NCBI GenBank assembly: GCA_964652565.1
Contig: CAZZEC010000110.1
Location: 1 to 20,204, forward strand
Length of the DNA stretch: 20,204 nucleotides
Origin: JBCCTX01 sp964652565
GTDB taxonomy: Bacteria; Bacteroidota; Bacteroidia; J057
Reading direction: 5' to 3'
Shown one piece after another: positions 8,227 through 16,064 of this stretch. The position numbers and the translations under genes are program-made. Every line of letters starts with the position of its first letter. Positions within the stretch are counted from its first letter, which is position 1. The notes below the pieces were generated by a model. The model was given only the letters and a program-made list of their open reading frames with translations. It did no database searches and had not been told where the DNA came from.

Positions 8227-8778
8227 ATGATATATACAGAGATTACACCCAATCCAGCTTCACTTAAATTCGTAGTTTCCAGGACATTGATAAAAAAAGG
8301 AACTGCTGATTTTCCGAGCGTAGAAGATACCGAGGATGCACCTTTGGCCAAAAAGCTTTTCGATTTCCGATTTGTAGAACGTGTATTTATCGGTCAGAAC
8401 TTTGTAACTATTACCAAGCTGGACGATTTCCAGTGGGAGGAAATCATTCCCGTCGTCAAAGATTTTCTAAAAGCATATTTTGCCAGTGAACAACCTGTAT
8501 TGACAGGTAAATTCCTGGAAACAGATAGCGAAGAAGATGCGGTAGAAGACAGCGAAGTAACTCAAAAGATCAAATCTCTATTGGAAAGTCATGTACGACC
8601 TGCTGTAGCTATGGATGGTGGAGATATCATATATGAAGATTTTATAGATGGTGTGGTAAAATTGCGTTTACAGGGATCATGTTCGGGTTGCCCCTCATCT
8701 GTTTTGACCCTCAAAGCGGGTATAGAAGGATTACTAACGCGGATGATACCTGAGGTGGAGTCCGTTGAAGCCGTGTAA
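8227..8778 (+). CDS. NfuA/NifU-like Fe-S cluster scaffold or carrier
   Basis: A cytoplasmic protein that carries and delivers Fe-S clusters to apo-enzymes. Two domains are visible in 183 aa: an N-terminal Nfu domain (about 1-90, beginning ITPNPASLKF and containing FIGQNFVTITK) and a C-terminal NifU-like domain (about 112-180, containing AMDGGDI and GSCSGCPSS). The CxxC pair, Cys152 and Cys155, is intact and binds the cluster at the dimer interface. An acidic linker (98-110) joins the domains. The order is that of eukaryotic NFU1 and many Bacteroidota proteins rather than E. coli NfuA, whose N-terminal domain is a degenerate A-type one. No other suf/isc genes are nearby. The 161-bp gap before it shows no clear promoter or terminator. 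A strong bidirectional terminator follows. Confidence 0.93.
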   Translation: MIYTEITPNPASLKFVVSRTLIKKGTADFPSVEDTEDAPLAKKLFDFRFVERVFIGQNFVTITKLDDFQWEEIIPVVKDFLKAYFASEQPVLTGKFLETDSEEDAVEDSEVTQKIKSLLESHVRPAVAMDGGDIIYEDFIDGVVKLRLQGSCSGCPSSVLTLKAGIEGLLTRMIPEVESVEAV

Positions 8779-8785
8779 AAGTATT

Positions 8786-8830
8786 CAGGTTGGAATTATA
8801 TCTGCAATCGGAATAATTCCAACCTGTTTT
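8786..8830 (+). terminator. Bidirectional terminator between nfu and TPR gene
   Basis: A perfect 14-bp stem, CAGGTTGGAATTAT (8786-8799) with its complement at 8813-8826, encloses a 13-nt loop. TTTT follows on the + strand and a TACTTTT stretch on the minus strand. It sits between the convergent nfu stop and the TPR-protein stop, so it can serve both genes. Confidence 0.85.
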
Positions 8831-8831
8831 A

Positions 8832-9584
8832 TCAATTCATTCTTTTCTGTAGCGCAGGCAATAACTCGTCCTTTACCCACGCAAAGTTGGGTTCATGGCT
8901 TAAGATTTTTTGATAAATCACTTGGGCTTCGTAATAATTAGATTCCTTTTCATAGGCCTGTCCAAGCCATGCTAAGGCGTGTAGATATAACCAGTTATAC
9001 TTTTTAAAGACTGGATTGGCGTTAAACAACTGTATAGCTTTGGTAAAACATTTGATTGCTTCAGACATATTTCCCCCGAGCAAAAAAGGTGTATGGTACT
9101 TTGCATTTCCCTTCTCTACCCAACCTGCAGGATGCTCTGGATTCTGAGTAGTCGCAATTTCAATATGCTTGGAAGATTTAGGGCCCAGATAAATTCCTCT
9201 GGCGGGTTTCATTCCAATTTTCAATCCATAAAGTCCTCCCAATAACGCATGAGCCTGCGCATGCTTAGGTTCCGCCTCCAAAATGCGCTTTACCAGCGAA
9301 ATCGTTTCATCTAAACGACTTTCTAATTCATTTTTTTTATCTTCAGCCATATAGAAGCCTATCAACCCATATTGTGCTAATGCAATTTCATACTTCAGTT
9401 CAACACTATTTAACTGTTGCTCACACTTATTCAGCATTTCTAATCCTTTTTCCCATTTCTTTACATCACCAGAAATATACCCTTCATAAATGGTCTCTCT
9501 TGCCATTTCAATGTTTGATGATTGTGCATTACTATTCATTAATCCCAATAAACAACTAATAATACCTCCTATAAAATACTTCAT
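8832..9584 (-). CDS. Secreted tetratricopeptide-repeat protein
   Basis: 250 aa with a cleavable signal peptide (hydrophobic stretch about 4-16, likely cut after SNA near residue 20) and helical TPR-like repeats across the mature part, for example AQAHALLGGLYGLKIG, AGWVEKGNAKYHTP and WLYLHALAWLGQAYEK. TPR proteins act as protein-interaction scaffolds; this one should be periplasmic. The ATG at 9584 lies 1 nt after the trkA stop codon (9586-9588), so the two genes are very probably one transcript and may be translationally coupled. A link to potassium uptake is only suggested by this arrangement. No enzymatic motif is seen, and the specific function is unknown. Confidence 0.82.
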   Translation of the reverse strand: MKYFIGGIISCLLGLMNSNAQSSNIEMARETIYEGYISGDVKKWEKGLEMLNKCEQQLNSVELKYEIALAQYGLIGFYMAEDKKNELESRLDETISLVKRILEAEPKHAQAHALLGGLYGLKIGMKPARGIYLGPKSSKHIEIATTQNPEHPAGWVEKGNAKYHTPFLLGGNMSEAIKCFTKAIQLFNANPVFKKYNWLYLHALAWLGQAYEKESNYYEAQVIYQKILSHEPNFAWVKDELLPALQKRMN

Positions 9585-9585
9585 C

Positions 9586-10926
9586 TTATTTAAAATATTC
9601 TTCCACCCTATGTATCGCTCCAGGAAGCGAAAAGACCACTACTCTATCTCCTTCCTGAATTTGAAAGTTCCCAGATGCAGCATAACTTTCTTCATCTCTG
9701 ATAATGCCGGCGATAACGGCGTCTCTGGGAAAACTAAGTTTTCGTATAGGGTTACTGGTCACCTTACAGTTATCATGTACGACAAATTCCAGTATTTCAG
9801 ATTCCACGCCGTGTAAACTCGTAATAGCTTCAACGTGTCCTTCCCTGACGTAGCGGAAAATATTGTTAATAGCTATCATCTTTTTATTAATCAATGTATC
9901 TATCCCAATGTTTTGAGAGAGACTGATATAATCAATATTTTCTACCAGAGCAATAGCTCTTTGCACCCCGTGATTTTTGGCTACCAGACACGAAATGATA
10001 TTAGTTTCGGAATCACCAGTGACTGCAATAAATGCATCCATATCCTCTATGCCCTCTTCTTCCAGTAGCTCAACATTACTTCCATCCCCATTAATAACCA
10101 ATGTTTCTTTGAGTTCTTCTGCCAGAGAAAAACATTTATCCTTGTCCATTTCAATCAATCGTACATTGTAATCTTTCTCAACCATTTTGGCAAAAAGCCT
10201 TCCTATTAGCCCTCCTCCCAAGATCATGATATTTTTTATCTGAACTCCTGCTTGTCCCGTCAATTTGACAATATGCTGAATACAGGCGGGATTACTTATA
10301 AAGTAGATATGATCCCCATCTTGAAAATGAGTATCTCCTCTGGGAATTATCGTCCGATTGTTGCGTTGGATTGCTACCACGGTAAACTGAATATTGGGGA
10401 TCAATTTCACTGCTTCTATCAATGATTTACCAACAATCGGTGCGTGTTTTTCAACAATCATCCCTGTTAAGGTGAGCTTTCCATCTCCAAATTCAAAGCT
10501 ATCTGTAGCAGATGACAATTCTATCAAGCGATATATTTCCTTGGCAGCCAGGTCTTCAGGAAACACCATCGCATCTATCCCCAAGTGCTGCATATCCAGC
10601 TTTTCCTTCTCTACTTGAAATTCCGGATTGGAAATTCTTGCTATTGTGCGTTTTGCTCCGAGGTGTTTACCAATAATTGCCGTTGTAATATTTGTCTCTT
10701 CACTAGATGTGGCAGAAATAAGCAAATCTGCATCTTTTACCCCTGCTTCTTCGAGAAGCCGTATGGAAACTGCATTTCCCCGAATAGTTCCTACATCTAT
10801 GTGTGACTCAGTGTGTGATAATCGTTCGTCAGAAACATCTATGATGACTATATCGTGTTCTTCGTTTGCAAGCATTTTCGCGACATGAAACCCTACTTCT
10901 CCAGCCCCAGCTATTATTATTCTCAT
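9586..10926 (-). CDS. trkA: Trk system potassium uptake protein TrkA
   Basis: A cytoplasmic NAD(H)-binding subunit that gates the TrkH/KtrB-type K+ channel at the inner membrane. 446 aa holds two tandem RCK units. The first nucleotide-binding fold begins MRIIIAGAGEVG (GxGxxG at 7-12, acidic Asp30 ending strand 2). The second begins IMILGGGLIG (about 233-242, with Glu259 in LIEMD). Each is followed by a TrkA-C domain (about 145-215 and 370-445). Length is normal for full two-unit TrkA, as opposed to single-unit KtrA. Usually trkH is nearby; here it is absent on both sides, and the downstream gene is a secreted TPR protein. The gene has a well-formed promoter overlapped by a palindrome, so it is probably regulated. 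Confidence 0.95.
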   Translation of the reverse strand: MRIIIAGAGEVGFHVAKMLANEEHDIVIIDVSDERLSHTESHIDVGTIRGNAVSIRLLEEAGVKDADLLISATSSEETNITTAIIGKHLGAKRTIARISNPEFQVEKEKLDMQHLGIDAMVFPEDLAAKEIYRLIELSSATDSFEFGDGKLTLTGMIVEKHAPIVGKSLIEAVKLIPNIQFTVVAIQRNNRTIIPRGDTHFQDGDHIYFISNPACIQHIVKLTGQAGVQIKNIMILGGGLIGRLFAKMVEKDYNVRLIEMDKDKCFSLAEELKETLVINGDGSNVELLEEEGIEDMDAFIAVTGDSETNIISCLVAKNHGVQRAIALVENIDYISLSQNIGIDTLINKKMIAINNIFRYVREGHVEAITSLHGVESEILEFVVHDNCKVTSNPIRKLSFPRDAVIAGIIRDEESYAASGNFQIQEGDRVVVFSLPGAIHRVEEYFK

Positions 10927-10945
10927 ATACTTTGTTGTTAAAACC

Positions 10946-10978
10946 CAAAATTACACATTACATAATTGCTTTCACAAG
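10946..10978 (-). promoter_or_regulatory. trkA promoter (Bacteroidota type)
   Basis: Read on the minus strand: CTTG (10978-10975), a 21-base spacer, then TAATTTTG (10953-10946), a full match to TAnnTTTG. Predicted transcription starts around 10939, leaving a leader of about 13 nt before the trkA ATG at 10926. Confidence 0.6.
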
Positions 10979-10988
10979 TAATGTGTGA
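10951..10988. promoter_or_regulatory. Palindromic operator candidate on trkA promoter
   Basis: Arms ACACATTAC (10953-10961) and GTAATGTGT (10978-10986) are perfectly complementary over 9 bp, extending to 11 bp with one G-T pair, around a 16-base spacer. The arms lie on the -33 element and at the -7 element of the trkA promoter, where a bound dimer would block polymerase. The binding protein is unknown. Confidence 0.5.
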
Positions 10989-11086
10989 AATAACATCTAT
11001 TATCAGATTTTACTTTCTCTTCATATGGGTGCTATACGATTTTACTACATTTATGATATCATTTTACTCTTATAACCTACATATCC

Positions 11087-12172
11087 ATGATCACTTATAT
11101 TATTACTTTTGTTCCGAAATCTATTGTACTGATCCTTTTGAGTGTAATATTCCTAACCGCTATGGCTCAAAAGGCTATCCCCCCCGAGGAGAAACTTGAT
11201 TGGTGGGGAGATATAGATGGATATTACAATCAGCAGGCATTTGCATCCCTAGCACTTGTCGATGAAGCACTGAAAAAATACCATCCACAATTACCTGAAC
11301 CCCTGGAAAGGAAAATGGCTATGCTGATGCTGGATGGGGTTCTTCACGAGGAAGAGGCCCCTCACAGGCCAGCAGTACAAGATTTTCTGCATCGAAGGAT
11401 TAAAAGTGCCGCAAAACACATAGAATACACCCGTGTTACAGAAGGTGCCATGATTTGGAAGTTGTACAATGAAGGGTTCGTAGTTAGAACCGCTACAGTT
11501 ACACTTGCATTTGATCTGAGCAGAGCCTTTTACATTGAGAATTTCGCTATTCCCGACCCTTTAATGCAACGGGTCATTGATCAATGTGACGTCTTATTCG
11601 TCAGCCATAGGCATAGAGACCATGCTGACCCTTGGGTTGCAGAACAGTTTATTAACCAAGGAAAACCTGTTATTGCACCAGAAGAAGTATGGAACGATCT
11701 TCCTTTTCATTCCAAGGTAACACATTTGACACGGGAAGCACATACTGAACAGTCACTTCCGATACAAAATGGTAAGCATACATTGAAAGTAATTGTGTAT
11801 CCCGGACATCAGGGGCCAGAGATCCCTAATAATGTACCCTTGGTGTTTACTCCTGAGGGGATGTCCTTTTCACAAACAGGAGATCAATCTTTAGACGAAG
11901 ACTTCTCCTGGATTGATGAGGTCGGCCAAAGATATCGGGTAGATGTGCTATTCCCAAATTGTTGGACAACTGATATTGTGCGTATGGCTCGTGGATTCCA
12001 TCCCAATCTCATCATTACGGGCCATGAAAATGAAATGAATCATACTGTAGATCATAGAGAAGCTAACTTTTTAACTTATACCCGACTACGTAGAAGTAAT
12101 TATCCCTACCTGCTCATGACGTGGGGCGAGGCTTACCATTATCATCCCAATCAGTATCTCAGTGCTCAATGA
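11087..12172 (+). CDS. Exported metallo-beta-lactamase-fold hydrolase (UlaG-like)
   Basis: A metal-dependent hydrolase of the MBL superfamily, 361 aa. An N-terminal hydrophobic segment (about 10-26, ending in TAMAQ) indicates a Sec signal peptide. Metal ligands are in the expected order: HRHRDH (His174, His176, Asp178, His179), His241 in PGHQG, Asp266 in TGDQS and His313 in TGHENEM. The pattern resembles UlaG/RomA-type proteins more than true beta-lactamases. About 140 residues before the metal motif form an extra N-terminal region (helical up to about 110), which is unusual. The substrate is unknown; antibiotic resistance should not be assumed. It is divergent from trkA across 160 bp, and the palindrome there lies mainly on the trkA side. 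No neighbour suggests a pathway. Confidence 0.85.
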   Translation: MITYIITFVPKSIVLILLSVIFLTAMAQKAIPPEEKLDWWGDIDGYYNQQAFASLALVDEALKKYHPQLPEPLERKMAMLMLDGVLHEEEAPHRPAVQDFLHRRIKSAAKHIEYTRVTEGAMIWKLYNEGFVVRTATVTLAFDLSRAFYIENFAIPDPLMQRVIDQCDVLFVSHRHRDHADPWVAEQFINQGKPVIAPEEVWNDLPFHSKVTHLTREAHTEQSLPIQNGKHTLKVIVYPGHQGPEIPNNVPLVFTPEGMSFSQTGDQSLDEDFSWIDEVGQRYRVDVLFPNCWTTDIVRMARGFHPNLIITGHENEMNHTVDHREANFLTYTRLRRSNYPYLLMTWGEAYHYHPNQYLSAQ

Positions 12173-12189
12173 TTTACAAGCAAAAGAGA

Positions 12190-12348
12190 GAGGCTGTCTC
12201 AGAAGCTAGTTATTTCGAAAAGTTGTTAAAAATGCCTTAAATACTAGATTGAAAAAGAAAGAGAATTTATTAGTTTTAAAAAATTAGCGCAGCATTTTTA
12301 AAAACAGTAAAAAACTTGAAAGGGGAAGTCGACTTATGAGACTTCCCC
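12190..12348. mobile_element. Possible IS remnant or MITE-like element
   Basis: The left edge GAGGCTGTCTCAGAAG (12190-12205) has an imperfect inverted partner, CTTATGAGACTTCCCC (12333-12348, about 12 of 16 bases). A second, perfect inverted pair, TTAAAAATGC (12226-12235) and GCATTTTTAA (12292-12301), lies inside. GGCTGTCTCA-type ends occur in several insertion-sequence families (from memory, IS1182/IS5-like). There is no transposase reading frame and no obvious target duplication. Confidence 0.35.
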
Positions 12349-12350
12349 TT
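12320..12350 (-). terminator. Terminator for GSII gene
   Basis: A perfect 11-bp stem, AAGGGGAAGTC (12320-12330) with GACTTCCCCTT (12340-12350) and a 9-nt loop. On the minus strand it is followed within five bases by TTTTTT; the + strand side has no T-run. It lies about 40 bp past the GSII stop and shares DNA with the right edge of the IS-like remnant. Confidence 0.8.
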
Positions 12351-12387
12351 GAACTAACGGATCATGTAGTTATAATATTTTTTCAAA

Positions 12388-13410
12388 TTATGCTCCAGCA
12401 GATTCCTTTTCCCCCTCTTTCACTGTTTTCAAAATTTTCTCAACGATCTTATAAGGATTAGCATTGGATGCTGGCCTGCGATCTTCCAGGTATCCCTTCC
12501 ATCCATTTTGGTGTGTACTAATAGGGATCCTGATAGAAGCTCCTCTATCACTGATACCATAGCTAAATGTATCAATATGTTGGGTCTCGTGTAAGCCAGT
12601 AAGTCTTTCGTGATTGTTAGAACCATACACCTTGATATGCTCCTGGTGTGTAGGTCTGAATGCTTCCAGAATAGATTTGAAATATTCCTCACCCCCTTCT
12701 TCACGCATTTGCTTATTGGAGAAATTGGTATGTAAACCAGATCCATTCCAGTCACCTTTAACTGGTTTGGGCGCAAATTCCACTTGAACACCATAATTTT
12801 CTGCAACCCTAAACAACAGGTATCTAGAAATCCATAGATCATCGGCAGACTTCTTAGCACCTTTTCCAAAACACTGATACTCCCACTGTCCTAACATTAC
12901 CTCTGCATTGATACCAGTAATAGATATACCAGCATGTAAACAAAGGTCTAAATGTTCTTCCACAATGTCTCGACCTGCTATATTATTCGTACCAACAGAG
13001 CAGTAATACATACCTTGTGGTGCAGGATATCCATTTGAAGGAAACCCTAACGGGCGTCCGTTTTGCATAAACGTATATTCCTGCTCAAATCCAAACCAAA
13101 ACGTTTCGTCATCTTCCCATCCCGCACGCGAATTGGATATATGAGGCTGCTCCTGCGGATCTAATACTTCACACATTACTAACCATGCACTTTCTCTTGC
13201 TGCATCAGGATAGACACCTACGGGTTTTAATATACAATCCGAGGAATGCCCTTCAGCTTGCCGGGTAGAACTACCATCAAACGACCAGTAAGGAACTTCT
13301 TCAAGCTGACCATGAAAACCTTCCAGATCTAAAATCTTTGTTTTACTTCTCAAATTTGGTTCTGGGGCATATCCGTCCAACCAAATATACTCAAGTTTTA
13401 CTTTTGCCAT
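12388..13410 (-). CDS. Glutamine synthetase, type II (eukaryotic-like GSII)
   Basis: Makes glutamine from glutamate, ammonia and ATP in the cytoplasm; GSII enzymes are decamers found mainly in eukaryotes and scattered bacteria. 340 aa from the chosen start. Visible motifs: DGSST (45-49) in the beta-grasp half, the metal-binding FEQEY (108-112), NGSGLHTN (222-229), HERLTGLHE (about 267-275), RGASIR (289-294) and YLEDRRPASN (307-316), which is close to the eukaryotic signature. A longer frame reaches 13470, but its extra 20 residues are unlike the family, MAKVKLEYIW aligns with normal GSII starts, and the predicted -7 element (13465-13472) overlaps that extension; start 13410 is therefore chosen. 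It is divergent from the GSIII gene across 303 bp and followed by a strong terminator, so it is probably monocistronic. Confidence 0.93.
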   Translation of the reverse strand: MAKVKLEYIWLDGYAPEPNLRSKTKILDLEGFHGQLEEVPYWSFDGSSTRQAEGHSSDCILKPVGVYPDAARESAWLVMCEVLDPQEQPHISNSRAGWEDDETFWFGFEQEYTFMQNGRPLGFPSNGYPAPQGMYYCSVGTNNIAGRDIVEEHLDLCLHAGISITGINAEVMLGQWEYQCFGKGAKKSADDLWISRYLLFRVAENYGVQVEFAPKPVKGDWNGSGLHTNFSNKQMREEGGEEYFKSILEAFRPTHQEHIKVYGSNNHERLTGLHETQHIDTFSYGISDRGASIRIPISTHQNGWKGYLEDRRPASNANPYKIVEKILKTVKEGEKESAGA

Positions 13411-13464
13411 TTTAAAACAGGTTTTATTAATGGGTATTTTAAAATTTTTGCGAAAATTTATCAG

Positions 13465-13495
13465 CAACAATACAAAATCCTTAAATTAAAACAAA
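13465..13495 (-). promoter_or_regulatory. GSII promoter (Bacteroidota type)
   Basis: Minus strand: TTTG (13495-13492), a 19-base spacer, then TATTGTTG (13472-13465), five of six fixed positions of TAnnTTTG. The leader would be about 45-50 nt. Confidence 0.5.
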
Positions 13496-13662
13496 ACTTT
13501 TGATATTCATTTTGTTTATTTCTCTTGTTTTTCAAAAAACCGTCAATTTTCTACCCATTGATCTCCTTATTTTATAATTATCTCCCACTTAATTTTAGAA
13601 AACAAAAGTTTGGCCGAGGTTAATCCACATATTATAAATATTTTTGATATTTTGCATCTTCG

Positions 13663-13695
13663 TTTGAGCAAAAACTAAAAGATCGCCTATATATA
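13663..13695 (+). promoter_or_regulatory. Candidate GSIII promoter
   Basis: TTTG (13663-13666), a 21-base spacer, then TATATATA (13688-13695), a partial match to the -7 consensus, followed by a short leader to the ATG at 13714. Confidence 0.35.
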
Positions 13696-13713
13696 TATAA
13701 GTTTTATCTTCTT

Positions 13714-15903
13714 ATGAGTATAACACCTCGACAAAAGGCAATAGATAGCATCTCTTCCAGAATACAAACTACAGAGTCCTATTCTAATAGACGATCCGCT
13801 GAAGACTTCGCTTCCCACGTTTTTAACAAACGTTCTATGCAACATTACCTCTCCATTGACGTATTTAGCAAGTTGGAGAAGTGTATGGATCATGGTGAAC
13901 CACTTACGCGCGAGATTGCCGGCCCAGTAGCCAATGCCATAAAATCCTGGGCCATAGATCATGGTGCTTCTCATTTTACTCACTGGTTTCAACCACTTAC
14001 AGGATTAGCAGCTGAAAAACATGATTCTTTTCTCGAAATGACAGAGGGAGAGGCCATCTACAAGTTTTCTGGAGAAGAGCTCATACAGCAAGAACCTGAT
14101 GCTTCATCTTTCCCACATGGAGGATTGAGAAGTACATTTGAAGCAAGGGGATATACAGCTTGGGATTCTAGTTCTCCAGTATTTATTTTTGAAACACGAT
14201 ATGGAAAAACGCTGTGTATACCTACCATTTTTGTGTCTTATCATGGCGAAGCATTGGATTATAAAATCCCACTTCTGAGGTCCATCCATCTTCTCGATGA
14301 AGCAGCTACAGAAGCTTGCCAATTTTTCGATAAATCTGTAAAACGCGTCACTCCTACTTTAGGTGCGGAACAGGAATACTTCCTGATTGATGAAGCATTC
14401 TACAATCTTAGGCCTGACTTGATCCTCACGGGCCGTACACTCATGGGCTCCGCCTCTGCAAAAGATCAACAATTGGCTGATCATTATTTCGGATCTATAC
14501 CAGAGCGGGTATTTGCATTTATGAATCAGCTGGAGTTTGAAGCCCATAGGTTGGGGATACCACTCAAAACAAGACATAATGAAGTAGCTCCCAGTCAGTT
14601 CGAATGCGCACCACACCACGAAGAAATCAATATTTCCATCGATCATGGCCTGATGCTCATGGATATCATTGAAAGAACTGCACGTCAGCATAAATTCAAA
14701 GCCTTACTCCATGAAAAACCCTTTAATGGAATCAATGGATCGGGAAAGCATAACAATTGGTCATTAAAGACGGATACGGGTAAAAATCTTTTATCATCAG
14801 GTAGACATCCAAGAGAAAATCTCATGTTCCTGACATTCTTCACCTCCGTAATTCGTGCTGTATATGAACATTCAGAGTTACTTAGAGCAAGTATCGCCTC
14901 ACCTGGTAACGACATGAGGCTGGGAGGACAAGAGGCTCCACCCTCCATTATTTCAGTATTTGTCGGCAAAGAGCTGTCCAAAGTACTCAAAGAGATAGTT
15001 CGCCCTCCCAGAAGGAAGAAAAGTAATGCCAATAACCCATATATGAAATTGGGAATAAGTAAAATTCCCGAGTTATTTTTAGACAATACCGATCGAAACA
15101 GAACCTCCCCTTTTGCATTCACTGGAAATAAATTTGAATTCCGCGCTGTCGGATCTTCTGCTAACAGCTCTAATGCAATGATGGTCCTAAATGTTATCGT
15201 AGCAGACCAATTAATGCGGTTTAATAAAAAAGTAACCAGCAAGATTAATCGCGGAAGAAAAAAGGAACTGGCGATCCTGGATGTCATTAAAGAAAATATT
15301 ACAATCAGTAAACCCATACGTTTTGAAGGAGATGGCTACAGTGATGCCTGGGCTGAAGAAGCTAGAAAAAGAGGGCTTACGCATGCCACATCGACGCCTG
15401 AGGCACTTACAGCCTACTTATCTACCAAGTCTATTAATTTATTTACTTCCAGAAAGATCTTCACAGAAAATGAGATGAGAGCTCGTTATGAGGTAATTAT
15501 GGAAAACTATCTGGGTAAAGTCAGAATTGAAGCAGATGTCTTGGCAGAGATGATTACTACCCTTATTCTCCCTCAAACATTGACCTTTCAAAATATGCTT
15601 CTGGAAAACCTTAAATTGAGTAAGGAGCAGGGGCTGGATGTGAAAAATGGCCAATATGAACAGTTACAGGCAGAAAATATTCGAAAGGAAGTGAATGAAA
15701 TCTATCGCCTTAAGAAAGAAATGGAAGAAACTCGTGAAAAAATCGAAAACTTATCTACCAAACAGGAAAAAGCAACAGCATATGCTGAGCGTGTTATTCC
15801 TTACTTTGTGAAACTGAGAAATCATATAGATATCCTTGAGCAGTCTATGCCAGATCATCTGTGGCCTCTTCCGAAATACAGAGAAATGCTATTCATTAAA
15901 TAA
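13714..15903 (+). CDS. glnN: Glutamine synthetase, type III
   Basis: The large dodecameric glutamine synthetase typical of Bacteroidota and some cyanobacteria, 729 aa, the usual family length. Conserved blocks in order: FTHWFQPLTG (about 88-97), PHGGLRSTFEARGYTAWD (about 134-151), GAEQEYFLID (217-226, metal site), RHNEVAPSQFECAP (about 287-300), NGINGSGKHNNWS (about 338-350), GNDMRLGGQEAPP (398-410) and DRNRTSPFAFTGNKFEFRAVG (about 460-480). A C-terminal helical, coiled-coil-like segment (about 640-700) precedes the family's ending near LPKYREMLF. All catalytic blocks look intact. It is divergent from the type II enzyme; having both suggests condition-dependent use, though the sequence does not show which one dominates. 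The ATG at 13714 is preferred because it precedes the expected N-terminal region and no upstream extension is available. Confidence 0.97.
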   Translation: MSITPRQKAIDSISSRIQTTESYSNRRSAEDFASHVFNKRSMQHYLSIDVFSKLEKCMDHGEPLTREIAGPVANAIKSWAIDHGASHFTHWFQPLTGLAAEKHDSFLEMTEGEAIYKFSGEELIQQEPDASSFPHGGLRSTFEARGYTAWDSSSPVFIFETRYGKTLCIPTIFVSYHGEALDYKIPLLRSIHLLDEAATEACQFFDKSVKRVTPTLGAEQEYFLIDEAFYNLRPDLILTGRTLMGSASAKDQQLADHYFGSIPERVFAFMNQLEFEAHRLGIPLKTRHNEVAPSQFECAPHHEEINISIDHGLMLMDIIERTARQHKFKALLHEKPFNGINGSGKHNNWSLKTDTGKNLLSSGRHPRENLMFLTFFTSVIRAVYEHSELLRASIASPGNDMRLGGQEAPPSIISVFVGKELSKVLKEIVRPPRRKKSNANNPYMKLGISKIPELFLDNTDRNRTSPFAFTGNKFEFRAVGSSANSSNAMMVLNVIVADQLMRFNKKVTSKINRGRKKELAILDVIKENITISKPIRFEGDGYSDAWAEEARKRGLTHATSTPEALTAYLSTKSINLFTSRKIFTENEMRARYEVIMENYLGKVRIEADVLAEMITTLILPQTLTFQNMLLENLKLSKEQGLDVKNGQYEQLQAENIRKEVNEIYRLKKEMEETREKIENLSTKQEKATAYAERVIPYFVKLRNHIDILEQSMPDHLWPLPKYREMLFIK

Positions 15904-15936
15904 TGAGAAATTAAAACGATTAAACATCTCATTTCC

Positions 15937-15975
15937 GGATAATAAATATTTTTTCAAAAAAATATTTATCCTTCT
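15937..15975 (+). terminator. Probable terminator after GSIII
   Basis: A long AT-rich hairpin: GGATAATAAATATTTTTT pairs with AAAAAAATATTTATCC (15937-15971, with a 2-nt bulge), followed by TTCTTTT. The stem is weak in GC, but position and orientation fit. Confidence 0.5.
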
Positions 15976-16064
15976 TTTAAACCCTTTGCCTTCTATGTGG
16001 TCAAATGTATAGATTCCGGAATTGACATACACATAATTAATCATCAATTAAACCTAATTTCAAA

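Larger units (their letters stand above)
13411..13713. other. Divergent GSII/GSIII regulatory region
   Basis: 303 bp, very AT-rich, without an open frame of note. It holds a candidate promoter for each gene (13465-13495 on the minus strand, 13663-13695 on the plus strand), and roughly 165 bp lie between them. No strong palindrome or known nitrogen-regulator site was recognised in the middle. Confidence 0.5.

Noticed and set aside
11087..12172. Beta-lactamase resistance gene
   Set aside because: The metal motif and C-terminal GHENEM match UlaG-like hydrolases, not class B beta-lactamases.
12388..13470. Longer GSII start at 13470
   Set aside because: The added 20 residues are basic and unlike the family, and the best -7 element overlaps them; MAKVKLEYIW at 13410 fits GSII N-termini.
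14685..15317. 210-codon open frame opposite GSIII
   Set aside because: Lies wholly within the conserved catalytic part of GSIII on the other strand; a shadow of its codon use.
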